From assembly GCA_010405405.1 (NCBI GenBank), contig MU004244.1:3895-67894 (forward strand): DNA of 64,000 nucleotides. Reading direction: 5' to 3'. Shown in pieces: positions 22,684-33,240 of the stretch. Numbering within the stretch: position 1 is the first letter of the stretch; every line of letters begins with the position of its first letter. A program made the position numbers and the translations under genes. The notes under the pieces were generated by a model, which saw nothing but the letters and a program-made list of their open reading frames with translations, was not told the origin of the DNA and did not search any database. This stretch comes from Microthyrium microscopicum. Lineage: Eukaryota > Ascomycota > Dothideomycetes > Microthyriales > Microthyriaceae.

Positions 22684-24954
22684 TCATATCTGGCGCGGCT
22701 TCTTATACAAGTTGTACAATTTGATGCCCTCCTCGTCTTCATCCGCCTCCAGATCGTCCAGGGATCGTTTTGGAGATTTGACTGCAGCGCCATAGCTAAG
22801 ACATGGGCTTTGGCCAGAGACATGATGATTCGGCTTTAACATGTTAGCATGTGAGCTGTGGCGGTCGGTCTGATAGTTCAAGCGGTTAGTTGATGCGGCG
22901 AACTGCATCACAGGTTGGTCGGGCTGCCAGGCTAGAACATAGTTGCCATCGAATGCAGCATTTGGAGTCTGGGCGCGAGCCTGAGCGCGGGCCGACTCCT
23001 GGGCTTCAAGCTTTCGTTTAACCTGCGCCTTTTCGCGGCCTTCACTTCGCTTTTTTTTCTCGCCATCATCAAGCTTCGAAGACGCCATAATGGGGATCAA
23101 TGTATGGAGCTCAGACTTCGGTACCTTACGCCGACCACAGCGTTTCTGAAGCCATATCAAGCGACGAGCATCGTACTTGTCTAATTTTGCACCATTCGCG
23201 TCGACTGGCTCCTCGCCATGGGCAGCTTTCATATGGGCAATCATGCCGAGAGTCCCTTTGAAGAAGACCAGCTTGTCTGGGACATTAGACTTCTTGATGC
23301 CTTGTGTCCATCGTGCGTTACCTCCCGGGCCTGTTATGAGGATGTCAGTGTCTAGGGTGTGAGCGGATAGATCGTACTTACCGCATTGATGATGTGGACA
23401 TCCCAGTAGCACAATGGTGCCGTCGTTTAGATCAAGAATCGGAAGTTTCGTCAGGTCATCCTTGTACTTGAGAGGATTTGGCAGCTCCATCATCGCTCCC
23501 GCGCCCGTGCGAGCTGGCGTACGAGAATTGCTTGCAGTCGTAACAAGGGGAGTAGAAGAGGAAGAGGAAGCGGCGCACGATGGTGACAGTTGCTGGACTG
23601 CACATGATTGTCTCGCTCCTACAGGATTTGGGGCACTCATCTTCTGGGCAGGCGTAGTCGTAGTCGATGCTGTATGTCCATCCAGAACTGGTGAAGCACA
23701 ATTATTTTCAGACGACGTAGCAGTGAGGTACTGTGCGCTTCGCATTGGAGAAGGTGCGAAATGTTTTGGACCAAGCATATCAGGCGATGGACTCTGGGGA
23801 GGAAATACTGAACGGACAACGAACTGCGGACTCAGTAATGGTAGACATGATTGCAACAAGAATATGCCGAGGGCGCTAGGCATCTCTCCTGGGTCAACAG
23901 TGCTGCGATCAACAAAGCCATCGTGGCTGCTGTTGACGTCTACACGAGAGTCGTGATGGTACTGTTCATGCTCGGTCACACCGCGGGAGTATTCAGAGAT
24001 GGCATAGTCATTTGCAGAAGAAACTGCTCGACTATGTACAGAATGTCCAGGCACAGAGTGGACTGCAGAGTTTTCTGGAAGCGTAATCCGCAAGCGCTTT
24101 GGCGAATCTGGTTGGTGGAAATGGTCATCGTCTAATTGTCGTTTCCCACGCTGAGTTGATTTTGGCGCCCGGGAATGGCAAGACTTTGCGATTGAAGTTC
24201 TATTTATCAACTCAGCGCGAGAAGATGTATCATTGACCAGAAGAGTTTGATTGAGAGACACTCTTTTCTGGGTCGTAACTGGCAGATGCTGGACATGCGA
24301 CTTCTCTACCCCGTCTCTAATCCATGGAGTTCCATATTCAGGAATTGTGCTGCCATTAGCTATTCCAAACACTGTCTCCAACTCTTTCGAAGTATGTTGA
24401 GCATAGAGGTCATCCAGTTCTTCTGTGGTACATTGAAGGATCTCGCCATCAAGGTCTATGTCTATATCTGGCGAGGATTTGGTAGTGAATTGAGAAATTG
24501 GGCCTTGGATCGTGGTGGTGAGCTCCTCGGGATTAGTCGATAGATTTGAATACTCCTCTACAACGGCCAGGAATTCATCGGGACTAGTGGATAGTAAATA
24601 CATGGCATCCAATGCTGCAAACGTCTCGAGCGAAAGTGCGACTTCTGGAGTTATGACGGGGGAGACGTGTTGAGGAGAGTATCCGACTAGACTTCTTTCA
24701 ATGTGTGACTCGCTCGGGAGGTCTTGCGCATATTTATCTTCGGGATGATATTCGTCGTAGGTTCCAGGAGACTCGAAGGGCGGCATACCATGGCTTTCCA
24801 AGTCGCGTTTCTGGAGTGAGTGGCTGACATCGCCATCGATGACTTCTTGACTGTCGTACAGCCAGGACGCCTTGTGATCAACAAGTGTTGAGAAGCTATT
24901 CGCGTCTGCGGCTGGCGAGTCGCGACGGCTAGCAGAGTCTCCAGCAGATGACAT
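22684..24954 (-). CDS. Zinc-finger-like array protein D
   Basis: Exons 23382..24954 and 22684..23330, spliced over a 51-nt intron, give 739 residues. The intron is a multiple of three with no stop, so the region also reads as one 756-codon frame; the donor TGCG|GTAAGT, acceptor ACAG|GC and exact match to the intron site of genes A, B, C and G say it is normally removed. Spliced core: Cys519-x4-Cys524, GPGGNAR, LVFFKG, His557-x4-His562, then WLQKRCGRR. The 500-residue N-terminus is Ser/Thr/Pro-rich and contains a basic KSTQRGKRQ and SPKRLRITLP patch. A Lys/Arg/Ala helix follows the core. This is the second-largest member. Retention of the intron would insert 17 residues between the cysteine pair and GGNAR. 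Confidence 0.82.
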   Translation of the reverse strand: MSSAGDSASRRDSPAADANSFSTLVDHKASWLYDSQEVIDGDVSHSLQKRDLESHGMPPFESPGTYDEYHPEDKYAQDLPSESHIERSLVGYSPQHVSPVITPEVALSLETFAALDAMYLLSTSPDEFLAVVEEYSNLSTNPEELTTTIQGPISQFTTKSSPDIDIDLDGEILQCTTEELDDLYAQHTSKELETVFGIANGSTIPEYGTPWIRDGVEKSHVQHLPVTTQKRVSLNQTLLVNDTSSRAELINRTSIAKSCHSRAPKSTQRGKRQLDDDHFHQPDSPKRLRITLPENSAVHSVPGHSVHSRAVSSANDYAISEYSRGVTEHEQYHHDSRVDVNSSHDGFVDRSTVDPGEMPSALGIFLLQSCLPLLSPQFVVRSVFPPQSPSPDMLGPKHFAPSPMRSAQYLTATSSENNCASPVLDGHTASTTTTPAQKMSAPNPVGARQSCAVQQLSPSCAASSSSSTPLVTTASNSRTPARTGAGAMMELPNPLKYKDDLTKLPILDLNDGTIVLLGCPHHQCGKYDLSAHTLDTDILITGPGGNARWTQGIKKSNVPDKLVFFKGTLGMIAHMKAAHGEEPVDANGAKLDKYDARRLIWLQKRCGRRKVPKSELHTLIPIMASSKLDDGEKKKRSEGREKAQVKRKLEAQESARAQARAQTPNAAFDGNYVLAWQPDQPVMQFAASTNRLNYQTDRHSSHANMLKPNHHVSGQSPCLSYGAAVKSPKRSLDDLEADEDEEGIKLYNLYKKPRQI

Positions 24955-25600
24955 TGTGCTAAAAGGTAGGGAGGATTCCGGAGTTCACAGTGGAAGATTC
25001 AGATGTATGGAAGTGGGAATGGTGGTCTGAAGGATAGGTAACAACAATTGCCTTGCAATGGATAAAATTCGCGAAGATGGGAGAAGGTGTTCGCAGAAGG
25101 TCTGGAACAACAATAACAGGTGGAACAGGGCACCAAATGCTATAGCCAGGCTGCTCGACGCCAACCAAGCATTTTCAGTTAGCAGTCAAGTCACTAATCC
25201 CAAGAGGTTGCAAGAGAAGTCGCAGTGACTGCGGCGAGGAAGTCGTGGAAGGTGCGAGGTTCACTACACAGAAATTCAGGTGGAAAAGCAATTCAAATCT
25301 GATTCTAAGCAGATAGATGCAGGGTCGACTTTATTCAAGTCTCTGGAAGCGATACGATCAGAGGAATACCAGAACGACTTTCAGTTGGAGCACGAAGAAA
25401 AGTCACAGTGAAAGGCATCCACAACTTGATATATTGTTTTCAAGCCGGACCCGGCACCCGGAGGATCACTAAAGCGGCGCCTTTCAATAATTCGTACCAG
25501 AATCAAGCCAGATGAAATTTTATCATGTCGTTCGTCTTGGTCTTATCTCTGGATTCTCTGGGGAAGCGCCGTCTTTCACATTTGACCAATATGGGACAAT

Positions 25601-25654
25601 ATCAACGACATCAACGACATCAACGACATCAACGACATCAACGACATCAACGAC
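25601..25654. repeat. 9-bp minisatellite, six units
   Basis: The unit ATCAACGAC is repeated six times without a mismatch. Because it is a multiple of three it stays open in several frames, but it lies in a spacer and I see no gene through it. Confidence 0.9.
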
Positions 25655-25771
25655 TTTATCCCATGGCTTTCCTTTATATGCGTTTCCCCCATCAATCAAC
25701 ATGTTTGCCATCTACTACGTATCTATATATATCCACTACCTTCCCTCCTGTCGTGGAATTCTGATGACTAA

Positions 25772-26020
25772 TCACTCTAGAGGATGCTCAAGCTTCTTGG
25801 ACTTTTTATTGCGTAACCGACAAAGCCATTCATTTTCATAGCTTCTGCTTATAACCAAACGAGTCGCATCCGTTGTAATTATCGTGCAAGCAATCTCTTC
25901 TGCGTCAAATGCATCTTGTCTGATCTCTTCCACAGCTCGGACTTTCTTCAAGTCTTTTTCGAAGTCGCAATGATCGACCAGTTCCCAAGGGTTCACTATG
26001 TTATATAGTACATGCTTCAA
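25772..26020 (-). CDS. Small hypothetical protein (weak)
   Basis: An 82-codon frame starting MKHVLYNIVNPWELVDHCDF with alternating charged and hydrophobic residues (DLKKVRAVEEIRQ, EEIACTIITTDATRLVI) and a basic end. The composition looks more like a real protein than the neighbouring random frames, and an A/T-rich TATATAATAG-like stretch lies about 50 bases upstream on the minus strand. I recognise no domain. It could equally be a remnant of a longer lost gene. Confidence 0.28.
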   Translation of the reverse strand: MKHVLYNIVNPWELVDHCDFEKDLKKVRAVEEIRQDAFDAEEIACTIITTDATRLVISRSYENEWLCRLRNKKSKKLEHPLE

Positions 26021-26146
26021 CGCTATTCCCGAAAACAGGTACGCTTAGGTACCTAGGTATATAATAGAGCAATCACTTTTCCCGTCGTCAATTTAGCAGC
26101 TTCTCTATTCTTCCTCCTCCTCCTGTTCATGGTCATGTTCCTCCTA

Positions 26147-27304
26147 TTACTCCTGTTTTTCCTCCTCCTCCTCCTCTTGCTCATTCATCTTCTTATTCTC
26201 GTTCTGCTGGCCTGCCGCTTCCGCCTGGACCTTTAGACAAGCTTTCTTCTTCTTCTCCTTGTTCTCCTTCATCTTTTGAACATGAACGTCATGTAGTGTT
26301 GAATCCACAGGGCGCGCTAGCAGACTTGGGAAGTCGGCGGCAGTGAGGATTCGACCACCACACCGACGCTTCACCCAGTCAAACTGGTTGCGCTGTCCTT
26401 TAGGAGCATCTGGCTCTTCCAAATGGACTTTGCGTAGGTGCTCTCCAATTCCAATTGGACCGTGTATGAAGTGTACGCGTTTACCGATGAGTCGAGCGTT
26501 GCCATTGCTGCAATTTGGGCAACGAAGCGCCATGTATCGATCCTCCCCAATCTGTACAACGGGGAGTCTACGGGCGGTACGTCCAGTCGTCTCCGGCTGT
26601 ATTAGGGTATCATCAATTGGCTCTTCATCTTTATCTTCATCTTCCCCTTCATCTTCCCCTTCATCTTCCCCTTCATCTTCCCCTTCATCTTCCCCTTCAT
26701 CTTCCCCTTCATCTTCCCTTTCATCTTCCCCTTCATCTTCCCCTTCATCTTCCCCTTCCTGGTTCTCTTCCTGGTTCTCCTCCTGTTCTTGTTCTTCGTC
26801 GTCGGTAACGACAGCGAACTGACCAGGATCTTCTTGGAAGTGACTGGAACGGCCGACTTGGACGTGACTGCGACCAGGTTGTGTATTGTTACTACCAGTT
26901 GGAGTAAGAGTAGAGGCTGTGTCAACAGGTTGGAATTGATTGTTAGCGGATGAGCCACTTGTAGGAGAGTTCATAGCAGACCCGTGAAGACCTCTATTGG
27001 TATGCGAAAGAAGCCGTGGGTCAATCGGAATGGTTTCCGTGTCTTCTGGGAAGGTCATGAGAGAGCGATATCGATCAGCCCCAAGACGTCTAGGTGCTTG
27101 TTGAGAGCTAATGACCTGTCTAAAGAACTCATTTGAGTCATCGTGCTGTCCCCGAGTTGATCGTCGCAGAGCTCCAGGTTGAGATTTGTTACCCGGTGTT
27201 CGTGAGATTGACTGAGGTGTGGTTGAAGTATTGACCTGCTGAAGTTCGCCATCATACTCGGGAGGGTCGGGATAAGTTGCTTGTGTTGAAGCTGCTTCAG
27301 ACAT
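26147..27304 (-). CDS. Zinc-finger-like array protein E (acidic repeat)
   Basis: Intronless, 385 residues from the methionine at 27304 (MSEAAST); another start lies nine codons upstream. The N-terminus is Ser/Thr/Gln-rich. At about residues 190-240 a run of GEDEGEDE units is encoded by a 12-bp minisatellite. The core is Cys262-x2-Cys265, SNGNAR, FIHG, His289-x4-His294, then FDWVKRRCGGR. The tail mixes a Lys-rich stretch (KENKEKKKKACLK) with a run of Glu. There is no intron after the second cysteine, so E belongs with F, M and N. The C-to-H linker is 23 residues, the shortest in the family, shared only with M. Confidence 0.82.
   Translation of the reverse strand: MSEAASTQATYPDPPEYDGELQQVNTSTTPQSISRTPGNKSQPGALRRSTRGQHDDSNEFFRQVISSQQAPRRLGADRYRSLMTFPEDTETIPIDPRLLSHTNRGLHGSAMNSPTSGSSANNQFQPVDTASTLTPTGSNNTQPGRSHVQVGRSSHFQEDPGQFAVVTDDEEQEQEENQEENQEGEDEGEDEGEDEREDEGEDEGEDEGEDEGEDEGEDEGEDEDKDEEPIDDTLIQPETTGRTARRLPVVQIGEDRYMALRCPNCSNGNARLIGKRVHFIHGPIGIGEHLRKVHLEEPDAPKGQRNQFDWVKRRCGGRILTAADFPSLLARPVDSTLHDVHVQKMKENKEKKKKACLKVQAEAAGQQNENKKMNEQEEEEEEKQE
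26634..26757. repeat. 12-bp minisatellite inside gene E
   Basis: About ten units of CTTCATCTTCCC (plus strand), with one unit carrying a substitution near 26720. On the coding strand the unit gives the tetrapeptide GEDE. The region is strictly polypyrimidine/polypurine apart from the A, so length change by slippage is likely between strains. Confidence 0.88.
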
Positions 27305-28948
27305 GCTTTGCGGCTGAACTCCAGCGGGCACGACATAGTAGGGCCCTCTCGCGGCGCTTTGTTAAGGGTCAACGTACATGGTGGCTGGCGATTCTGTATC
27401 TTCGTTGCGGGCTACACCCGGTAGTGTCATCGCTGGGTTATTGCAGGGCAATTCAACACGGTGTCCAGGCTTGGCCTGGGACTTGAGCTTGCTTGAAGGC
27501 GCCGTGATGTTCGTTGCGGCAGGTTAATTCAGGAAGGCGGCTTTTTGCAGCAAAAGTGAAGTTGGGCCGCGAAAGGCGCTACAAAGGGCGAGTACAAGTC
27601 GCAAAGATTCACAGTCGTCGATGTTTTGTTGTGGATGAGACTAATATCCGGTAAGTGAGGATGAAGAGGTGTGGGCGGGTTGCAATACGTAAAGGTAAAG
27701 ACCTCGAACATAAATTCCGGCCGCGAAGCCACTCGGATGCTCTTTGGCAAGACTAAAACATCGTTAGATATAACGATATCAGAAGAGGTAAAGATAAGAC
27801 AGAGCGGGGCTTGCAGGAGGCGGCGCGTGGAGGTGGCATCAATATCAAGCTGATACTTTTCCGGACGAGAGCACGATGAATGAAACACTATTATGCCGCA
27901 GGTTCAATGTTTATGGCCAGATTGTATTAGAGAACAGTCGATCATATCGTATTATCCTTGTTTTTATGCTTAGTGTGCCTGAGATTGAGTCTCTTCAAGA
28001 CTGAAGTTCAATATGGCGATACTAAGCTCAACAGGCTCCTACCTGGAGAAAGTTGGATTTGATTCCAGCAAAGCAGTAAGATCTGTGAACTTACTCCCTT
28101 GCAAGAAGTATACTAGTGCCAGAATCGGGTCTTGAAGCTGCCATTCAAAATAGTTACAGAACCGGACGAGGAGATGAAGTTGCGCCATCGGGCTGAGACC
28201 TCGAACATGAGGCTGAAATTTATTTCCCATAAGGCTGAACCCCATCTTACTCCCTTGTCTTTCAGTCCTTCTGGTCCCAAAAACCTTGGATGATTTTATT
28301 GATTTTATTGGTTTTATCCTCGCTCTAGACTGCCTATTGATTGGTTTCGTGTAACGTGTTTTGCGCAGGAAAGCTTAATACTCATTTGGAGATTTTCTTT
28401 TCGGCGATTGCGGTGAACATGCTCAGTTTCTTCTCATCTGATTTTGCTGATCGTTTGCACTTGTCTCAGCAACATGGTTTGTATTTGCTTTGCTTGTGAT
28501 CAGATGAGTTCCATTCGCAGGCAAATAGACCTGTGAAGTCATCTGGGCATGCCTTTGCCAAATAAAATGTCATTCTGCGCATACTTGGTCTTTACAAAGG
28601 CAAACAAGCAGGCAATATAACAGACGCTTTGGCATGGCCTCGGTTAGCTCTATTGCTTTCCGCAGATGGCGATGATCTATTAAGCTTTTGGCCAATACTA
28701 TGGCATATATTGGAGGTAGCATGTTGCGTTTATTGGCATTGGTATCTTTTGATTTCAATATAAATATACTAATACTTGAAGTTTAGTTCTGGGAGTTGCA
28801 ATCGCTTTTCTAACATTTAAAAAGAGCCTCACAACAACTGCCCGCTTTGCTCTTTTCAATTTCACTTTTTCTACTCAACCCAAAGGCTCCTACGCCATGT
28901 TGTCAAGTCAAGTCTTTTCAGCTGCCTTCAAACTCCATTGAGTCGCCC
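27305..28948. other. 1.6-kb spacer between genes E and F
   Basis: Gene E promoter and gene F 3' region. Short frames only; no recognisable gene, repeat or RNA. Confidence 0.45.
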
Positions 28949-31333
28949 TTACTGCTTATCATCACCTTTATGATGCTTTTTCCACCACGAAGTTTCCTTG
29001 TAGCTCTCCTCAACGTAATCATCCTCGTCATCATCAGATACGCCGGGAACAGATGCTCGAAGAGCCGCTCGAGCTCGAACGACTGATCGGTCGATTCGAT
29101 AAAGTGGACGACCATTAGCATCCGTACGGTAATGGTTTGGCAAGGCCGACTCTCCGCCATGATGAGTTGGGAAGGTTGGAGTATTTTCATGCCGCTCTGG
29201 AAAATTTTGATTGCGGCTTTGGTGAACTCGACGATTGAGAACGTTCCCTTGCTGCATTTGGAAACCCGAGGTCTTCAGCTGCTGCGTAGGTAAGGCTGGA
29301 TCGTGGGCTTGACGCATAGGAAGCTGTGCAGCGCCCTGTTGGCGTACCGGACCGCTGGAATCTGCATGATACTGTCCTGGGTGTTCTGGTAGACAACCTT
29401 GATCTATCCGGGGGCCTCGAGTGGCTCCTTGGTGCGTTTGGATGCTCATGTCGTTACCTTGACGCATCAAAAAGCCAGGGGTATCCTGTTGGCGGAACGA
29501 CATGCCCAATGGATTCACTTGCCACGTAGGGAATCTCGAATTGTGATCTTGAGCAGTCTGGGAGGTCGATGCGCCGGTCTGGTAACTTCCATACCCAATG
29601 CCATATCCTTGATGGGAGATATGTGTAGGTCCTTGGGGCAGCTGCATCTGTGTCACTCCAAGATTCTGCGGAGGGTATGGAATAAATGTGGTAGGGTTGT
29701 TTCCAAACTGTTGATTGTATCGAGCACGAATAGCCGCAGCCTCCAACTCGCGCCTAGCTCTCTCCGCTTTGTCCTTCTTCGCCTTTCTCACACCAATAGC
29801 ACGTGCTTCTCGCTGTGAAGGAAGCAATTGCGACCGTGCTTCCTTGGCTGTCAACGTGCCAATCTCATCTTCGTTAATGACGTCCTTCTTGGCGACTGAC
29901 AGGAGCCATCGAAACTGCTTACGCAATTTGTGGTTCTTAGAGAGTTTCTTTCCCTGCGCATCCAAGGGCTCCTTTCCGTGGCTACATTGAAGGTGTTGTT
30001 GTACTCCCTTAGCGCCTTTGAAAAATACTAAGTAATCATCATGACCTTCTTGTCCCTCAACACGACGGGCGTTGCCGTCGCATTCGGGACAGCGAAGAAG
30101 GAGCAGGGTGCCATCAGCTAGTTTTACTAGTGGTAACTGCGATGCATCTTTCTTGTATAAAGACGATGCATTGGGGCGACTAACGTTTGATGTTGGTAGT
30201 CTAGAGGGCCGAGCACGGGAAGTTGTGTGGGTTGTGTTTTGCTGAGTTGCGAAAGCTGACTGGGATGTATTTTGTTGACATTCAAAGATCACAGCCCCAG
30301 TTCCGCTAATGCCAAGGACACGCCGTGGTGGGTTCAGAACTTCGTCCCCTCCAGAAGTATCACGCGAGGAAGGGTGACTGGAATTGTCGACTTGAGCAGG
30401 GACGGTCGCGCCAGGGACGAAAATGGAAGAGGAAGTTGAATGTGCATGGCCATGGCCATGGCCATGGCCTTCTCCGAAGAAAGTCGAAGAAAAGCCTTGA
30501 CGCTGTAATCGTCTCGTTCCAGCATGCGTATGGCTATATTGGGATTGACTAGACCGTAGTTGATTGAAGTCCGGCTGACTGAGCGGATAATTTTGGGATA
30601 CGCTACGCGGAGAAGGGAAGTATCTTGGGAATCCTGGATATGGTGCCTGTATGGCATCATTACGGTAGTGAGGATTCTTCGGATTCAGGCCGAAATGGTG
30701 GTATTCATGGTCACTTTGAGAATCAACGCCGGGAAAGGTATCAAAATCAGGATCAAATGCTCCTTGTATGTGATGGTTTCCAAAAGGATCGAAATGCGGC
30801 GTTGATACGTGATTGAAGTTTTGCGCAGGCGCGCTAACAGAAGGTTGATTCGAATTCACGAATCCGTCATGTAGACCTGGGTAAAGGTTTCCCGAAGTAG
30901 AATTGAATGGAGTGTCTTCATTTGAGGTAGAGCCATACGGAGCTGCAGGCAAGGTATAAGACGCAGCTGCAAAATCTTGTACTTGGGTTTGCTCTGATGC
31001 TTCTAGACCTCTATCGGATTGGAATCCGGGTAGACCTGGTGGAGTAGTCGAGAAAGACGCTTCGACCTCGAAGTCACTATCGCGTTCCACGAAGGCGGCA
31101 AGTTGAGGATGGAAATGCTCGTTGAATCTCGAGACTGGATGAGGAGTTTCGCGAAGCGAGGCTTGTTCAGCGTGTCTACCTTGGTGCTCTTCTGGGCATG
31201 AAAAGGTCCCATGGGAGGAATCCTGACAATCTTCGACAGAAGTGAAGTTCATGCTACCTGTCAAAGCCATGGGATCGTTCCAAGCATCGCCATCGGATTC
31301 GGTGCGCTCGTCAGACCACTCCATTGCGGACAT
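28949..31333 (-). CDS. Zinc-finger-like array protein F (largest member)
   Basis: Intronless, 794 residues, starting MSAMEWSDE. The first 390 residues are low complexity (Ser, Pro, His, Asn), including a HGHGHGHAH run from a CATGGC repeat. The core is Cys415-x2-Cys418, DGNARR, LVFFKG, His447-x4-His452, then FRWLLSVAKK. A charged helix rich in Arg/Lys/Ala/Glu follows (KAKKDKAERARREL). The last 250 residues are Gln/His/Pro-rich with loosely repeated MRQG/MQQG phrases and end in an acidic DDDEDDY patch followed by KKHHKGDDK. The Gln-rich tail is similar in character to gene N. Such tails are common in fungal transcription regulators, but no activity can be read from that. Confidence 0.83.
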   Translation of the reverse strand: MSAMEWSDERTESDGDAWNDPMALTGSMNFTSVEDCQDSSHGTFSCPEEHQGRHAEQASLRETPHPVSRFNEHFHPQLAAFVERDSDFEVEASFSTTPPGLPGFQSDRGLEASEQTQVQDFAAASYTLPAAPYGSTSNEDTPFNSTSGNLYPGLHDGFVNSNQPSVSAPAQNFNHVSTPHFDPFGNHHIQGAFDPDFDTFPGVDSQSDHEYHHFGLNPKNPHYRNDAIQAPYPGFPRYFPSPRSVSQNYPLSQPDFNQLRSSQSQYSHTHAGTRRLQRQGFSSTFFGEGHGHGHGHAHSTSSSIFVPGATVPAQVDNSSHPSSRDTSGGDEVLNPPRRVLGISGTGAVIFECQQNTSQSAFATQQNTTHTTSRARPSRLPTSNVSRPNASSLYKKDASQLPLVKLADGTLLLLRCPECDGNARRVEGQEGHDDYLVFFKGAKGVQQHLQCSHGKEPLDAQGKKLSKNHKLRKQFRWLLSVAKKDVINEDEIGTLTAKEARSQLLPSQREARAIGVRKAKKDKAERARRELEAAAIRARYNQQFGNNPTTFIPYPPQNLGVTQMQLPQGPTHISHQGYGIGYGSYQTGASTSQTAQDHNSRFPTWQVNPLGMSFRQQDTPGFLMRQGNDMSIQTHQGATRGPRIDQGCLPEHPGQYHADSSGPVRQQGAAQLPMRQAHDPALPTQQLKTSGFQMQQGNVLNRRVHQSRNQNFPERHENTPTFPTHHGGESALPNHYRTDANGRPLYRIDRSVVRARAALRASVPGVSDDDEDDYVEESYKETSWWKKHHKGDDKQ

Positions 31334-31644
31334 CTCAAAGGTGCGCCAAAATTAGCGACCTTGATATGAAGTAGGAAGGCTGACACAGAGGTGAGGAGTT
31401 ATTAAGTAGTGATTGGAGCAATTGAATTTGTGGTTCGGTGAGTGAGTGGAATGAGATGGTGACAGTGTGATGGTGTATCGAGGCTGTGTTTGGAGCTTCT
31501 TTTGTCAAGTGTGGACTGGAGGTCGAGAAATCTGGGGACAGGCTAGACAGAATCGGGCTATTAAAATCGTTAGACTTGGGGAAAGAGCTGTCCACGAAGC
31601 TGAAGGAGCAATAGTGTTGAGGTGACTTTGGAAAACACCTGGAG

Positions 31645-31650
31645 TATATA
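31645..31650 (-). promoter_or_regulatory. TATA-like box upstream of gene F
   Basis: TATATA in the minus-strand context GCTTATATACTCC, about 310 bases upstream of the start, implying a long leader like those of genes K, L and N. Confidence 0.3.
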
Positions 31651-33102
31651 AGCTTTCCAATCGTACGATACCTCGCATCGGTATGTCGAAAGCCACCTGC
31701 AACCCTCAAGCGATGATTAGAGATCAGGCTTGTAGTTCAGACACAAGGGCATAACAGCTCACCGATTCTCGTCAATAACGATGTCTGCCACGATTTATTT
31801 GGAACAAAAGATCTAATGTTTTGGAAAACATTCTGTATACCATGCTAGTCGAACCCTCCACGGCAAAAGATAAATGCTCAATCTAAGGACGTACTGAACG
31901 AGGTTGTCTTAGCTCATGGAAACAGCCCATTAATTTCGTTGTACAGTTGAGGAGGATCAAGGTGAGAAGTGTGCCATAACTCGGAGGATTTGTTTGGCTA
32001 CTCTGATTGACTTTTGTAATCCCAGCTTTGTCTGATGAGTAAGAAAGAACTTGGGCTAAGCCCATCAAATATTTTATCTTCCACAAGAGGTGATATCAGT
32101 CCGGAGATATTTTCTCATGTAATGGTAAGTCTATATTCTTGATTTATCAGCTGCAACTGGAAGCCCAGGAGGTCCGCCAGTATGTGCCGAATACTCTTTT
32201 TTAACCCAGTGACATCTTCGAATGATAGAACGCAAGTTTTGGGTAGAAATACTGGGGATTGTTTATTTCTAATTCGGTCGGGTTGCAACAAGGATATACA
32301 CGCCACAGATGGAGTTGTCACTACATGATATCTATCTTGTACGTTGCGCAGAGAGCCTCCATTGTAGATAGAATCAGTTCAAGGCCAATCATGATGTATC
32401 TAGAATATTATGGGCAACATAGAGAGTGGAGAAAGTTCAGGAATCTATATGCATACCATGAGCATGGTGCAATTGGGATGAGCATCTAAAAATAAGGTTT
32501 TAAATTGAGGAATTGCTTACATGTTGAACGAAACAACAATAAAAGCGCGCATCACCTTCACATTGCAGCGGAGGCTTGCAAAGTAGTGAAAGGCAAGCTT
32601 TAGATCATGAAGCTTTGATAAAAGTGAGCACTTAGAAGCTATAATGAACATTTGTCTCTATTCAATGCAAGGTGTGTGTTCAACATAAGGTTTGCAGCAG
32701 CTCTTCCCGCCTGCTGGGTTTGCAAGCCAGTCTAACGCTCACCAATATAGGCAAGAACATTCCTCATATTGGAACTGACGTCTACGAGAGAGGATCAGCT
32801 GATAGCGATAGTAACTAGGCGCTTCAGGCAGTTTTTAAAAAGAGGCCTCCTTGAATAATTGAAGAAATGGGATCTGGCTATCGTTCCATCACTTGCCCAC
32901 TTCACATTTTCCGAGAATTCTTTGCAATTTTCCAGCAAATCGAGCAATAGACTCTTCTTCTTTTTAACACTAGGAATACGAACCGAGGTATCGAACAGGC
33001 TAGTTGACTGCCAAAGCTTTTTGCACCGAAAGAGTTCAGCTTAGTCTAGGCGACTACAACACTAGCAACTGTTGGACTTGATTTCTGCTATACACCAGGC
33101 AG

Positions 33103-33112
33103 CATTATATAG
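33103..33112 (+). promoter_or_regulatory. TATA-like box of gene G
   Basis: A TATATAGG box in the context CATTATATAGGAGC, about 130 bases upstream of the gene G start codon. Confidence 0.4.
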
Positions 33113-33240
33113 GAGCTTTCCAACGATCTCTAACCTGATCAACACCAACCAAAGCCAAATCAAAAGCATCTTACACGAAAGAATCAAAATCTAGTTCGAG
33201 TCGCCAAAATTCATCAGCAGCAATTGGGAGAGCTGCAACT

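Larger units (their letters stand above)
24955..26146. other. Spacer between genes D and E
   Basis: About 1.2 kb containing the gene D promoter, a 9-bp minisatellite (25601-25654) and one weak minus-strand frame at 25772-26020, both listed separately. Confidence 0.45.
31334..33240. other. Divergent spacer between genes F and G
   Basis: About 1.9 kb between minus-strand F and plus-strand G, the point where family orientation flips. It holds both promoters. No gene, repeat or inverted repeat spanning the flip was recognised by eye. Confidence 0.45.
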
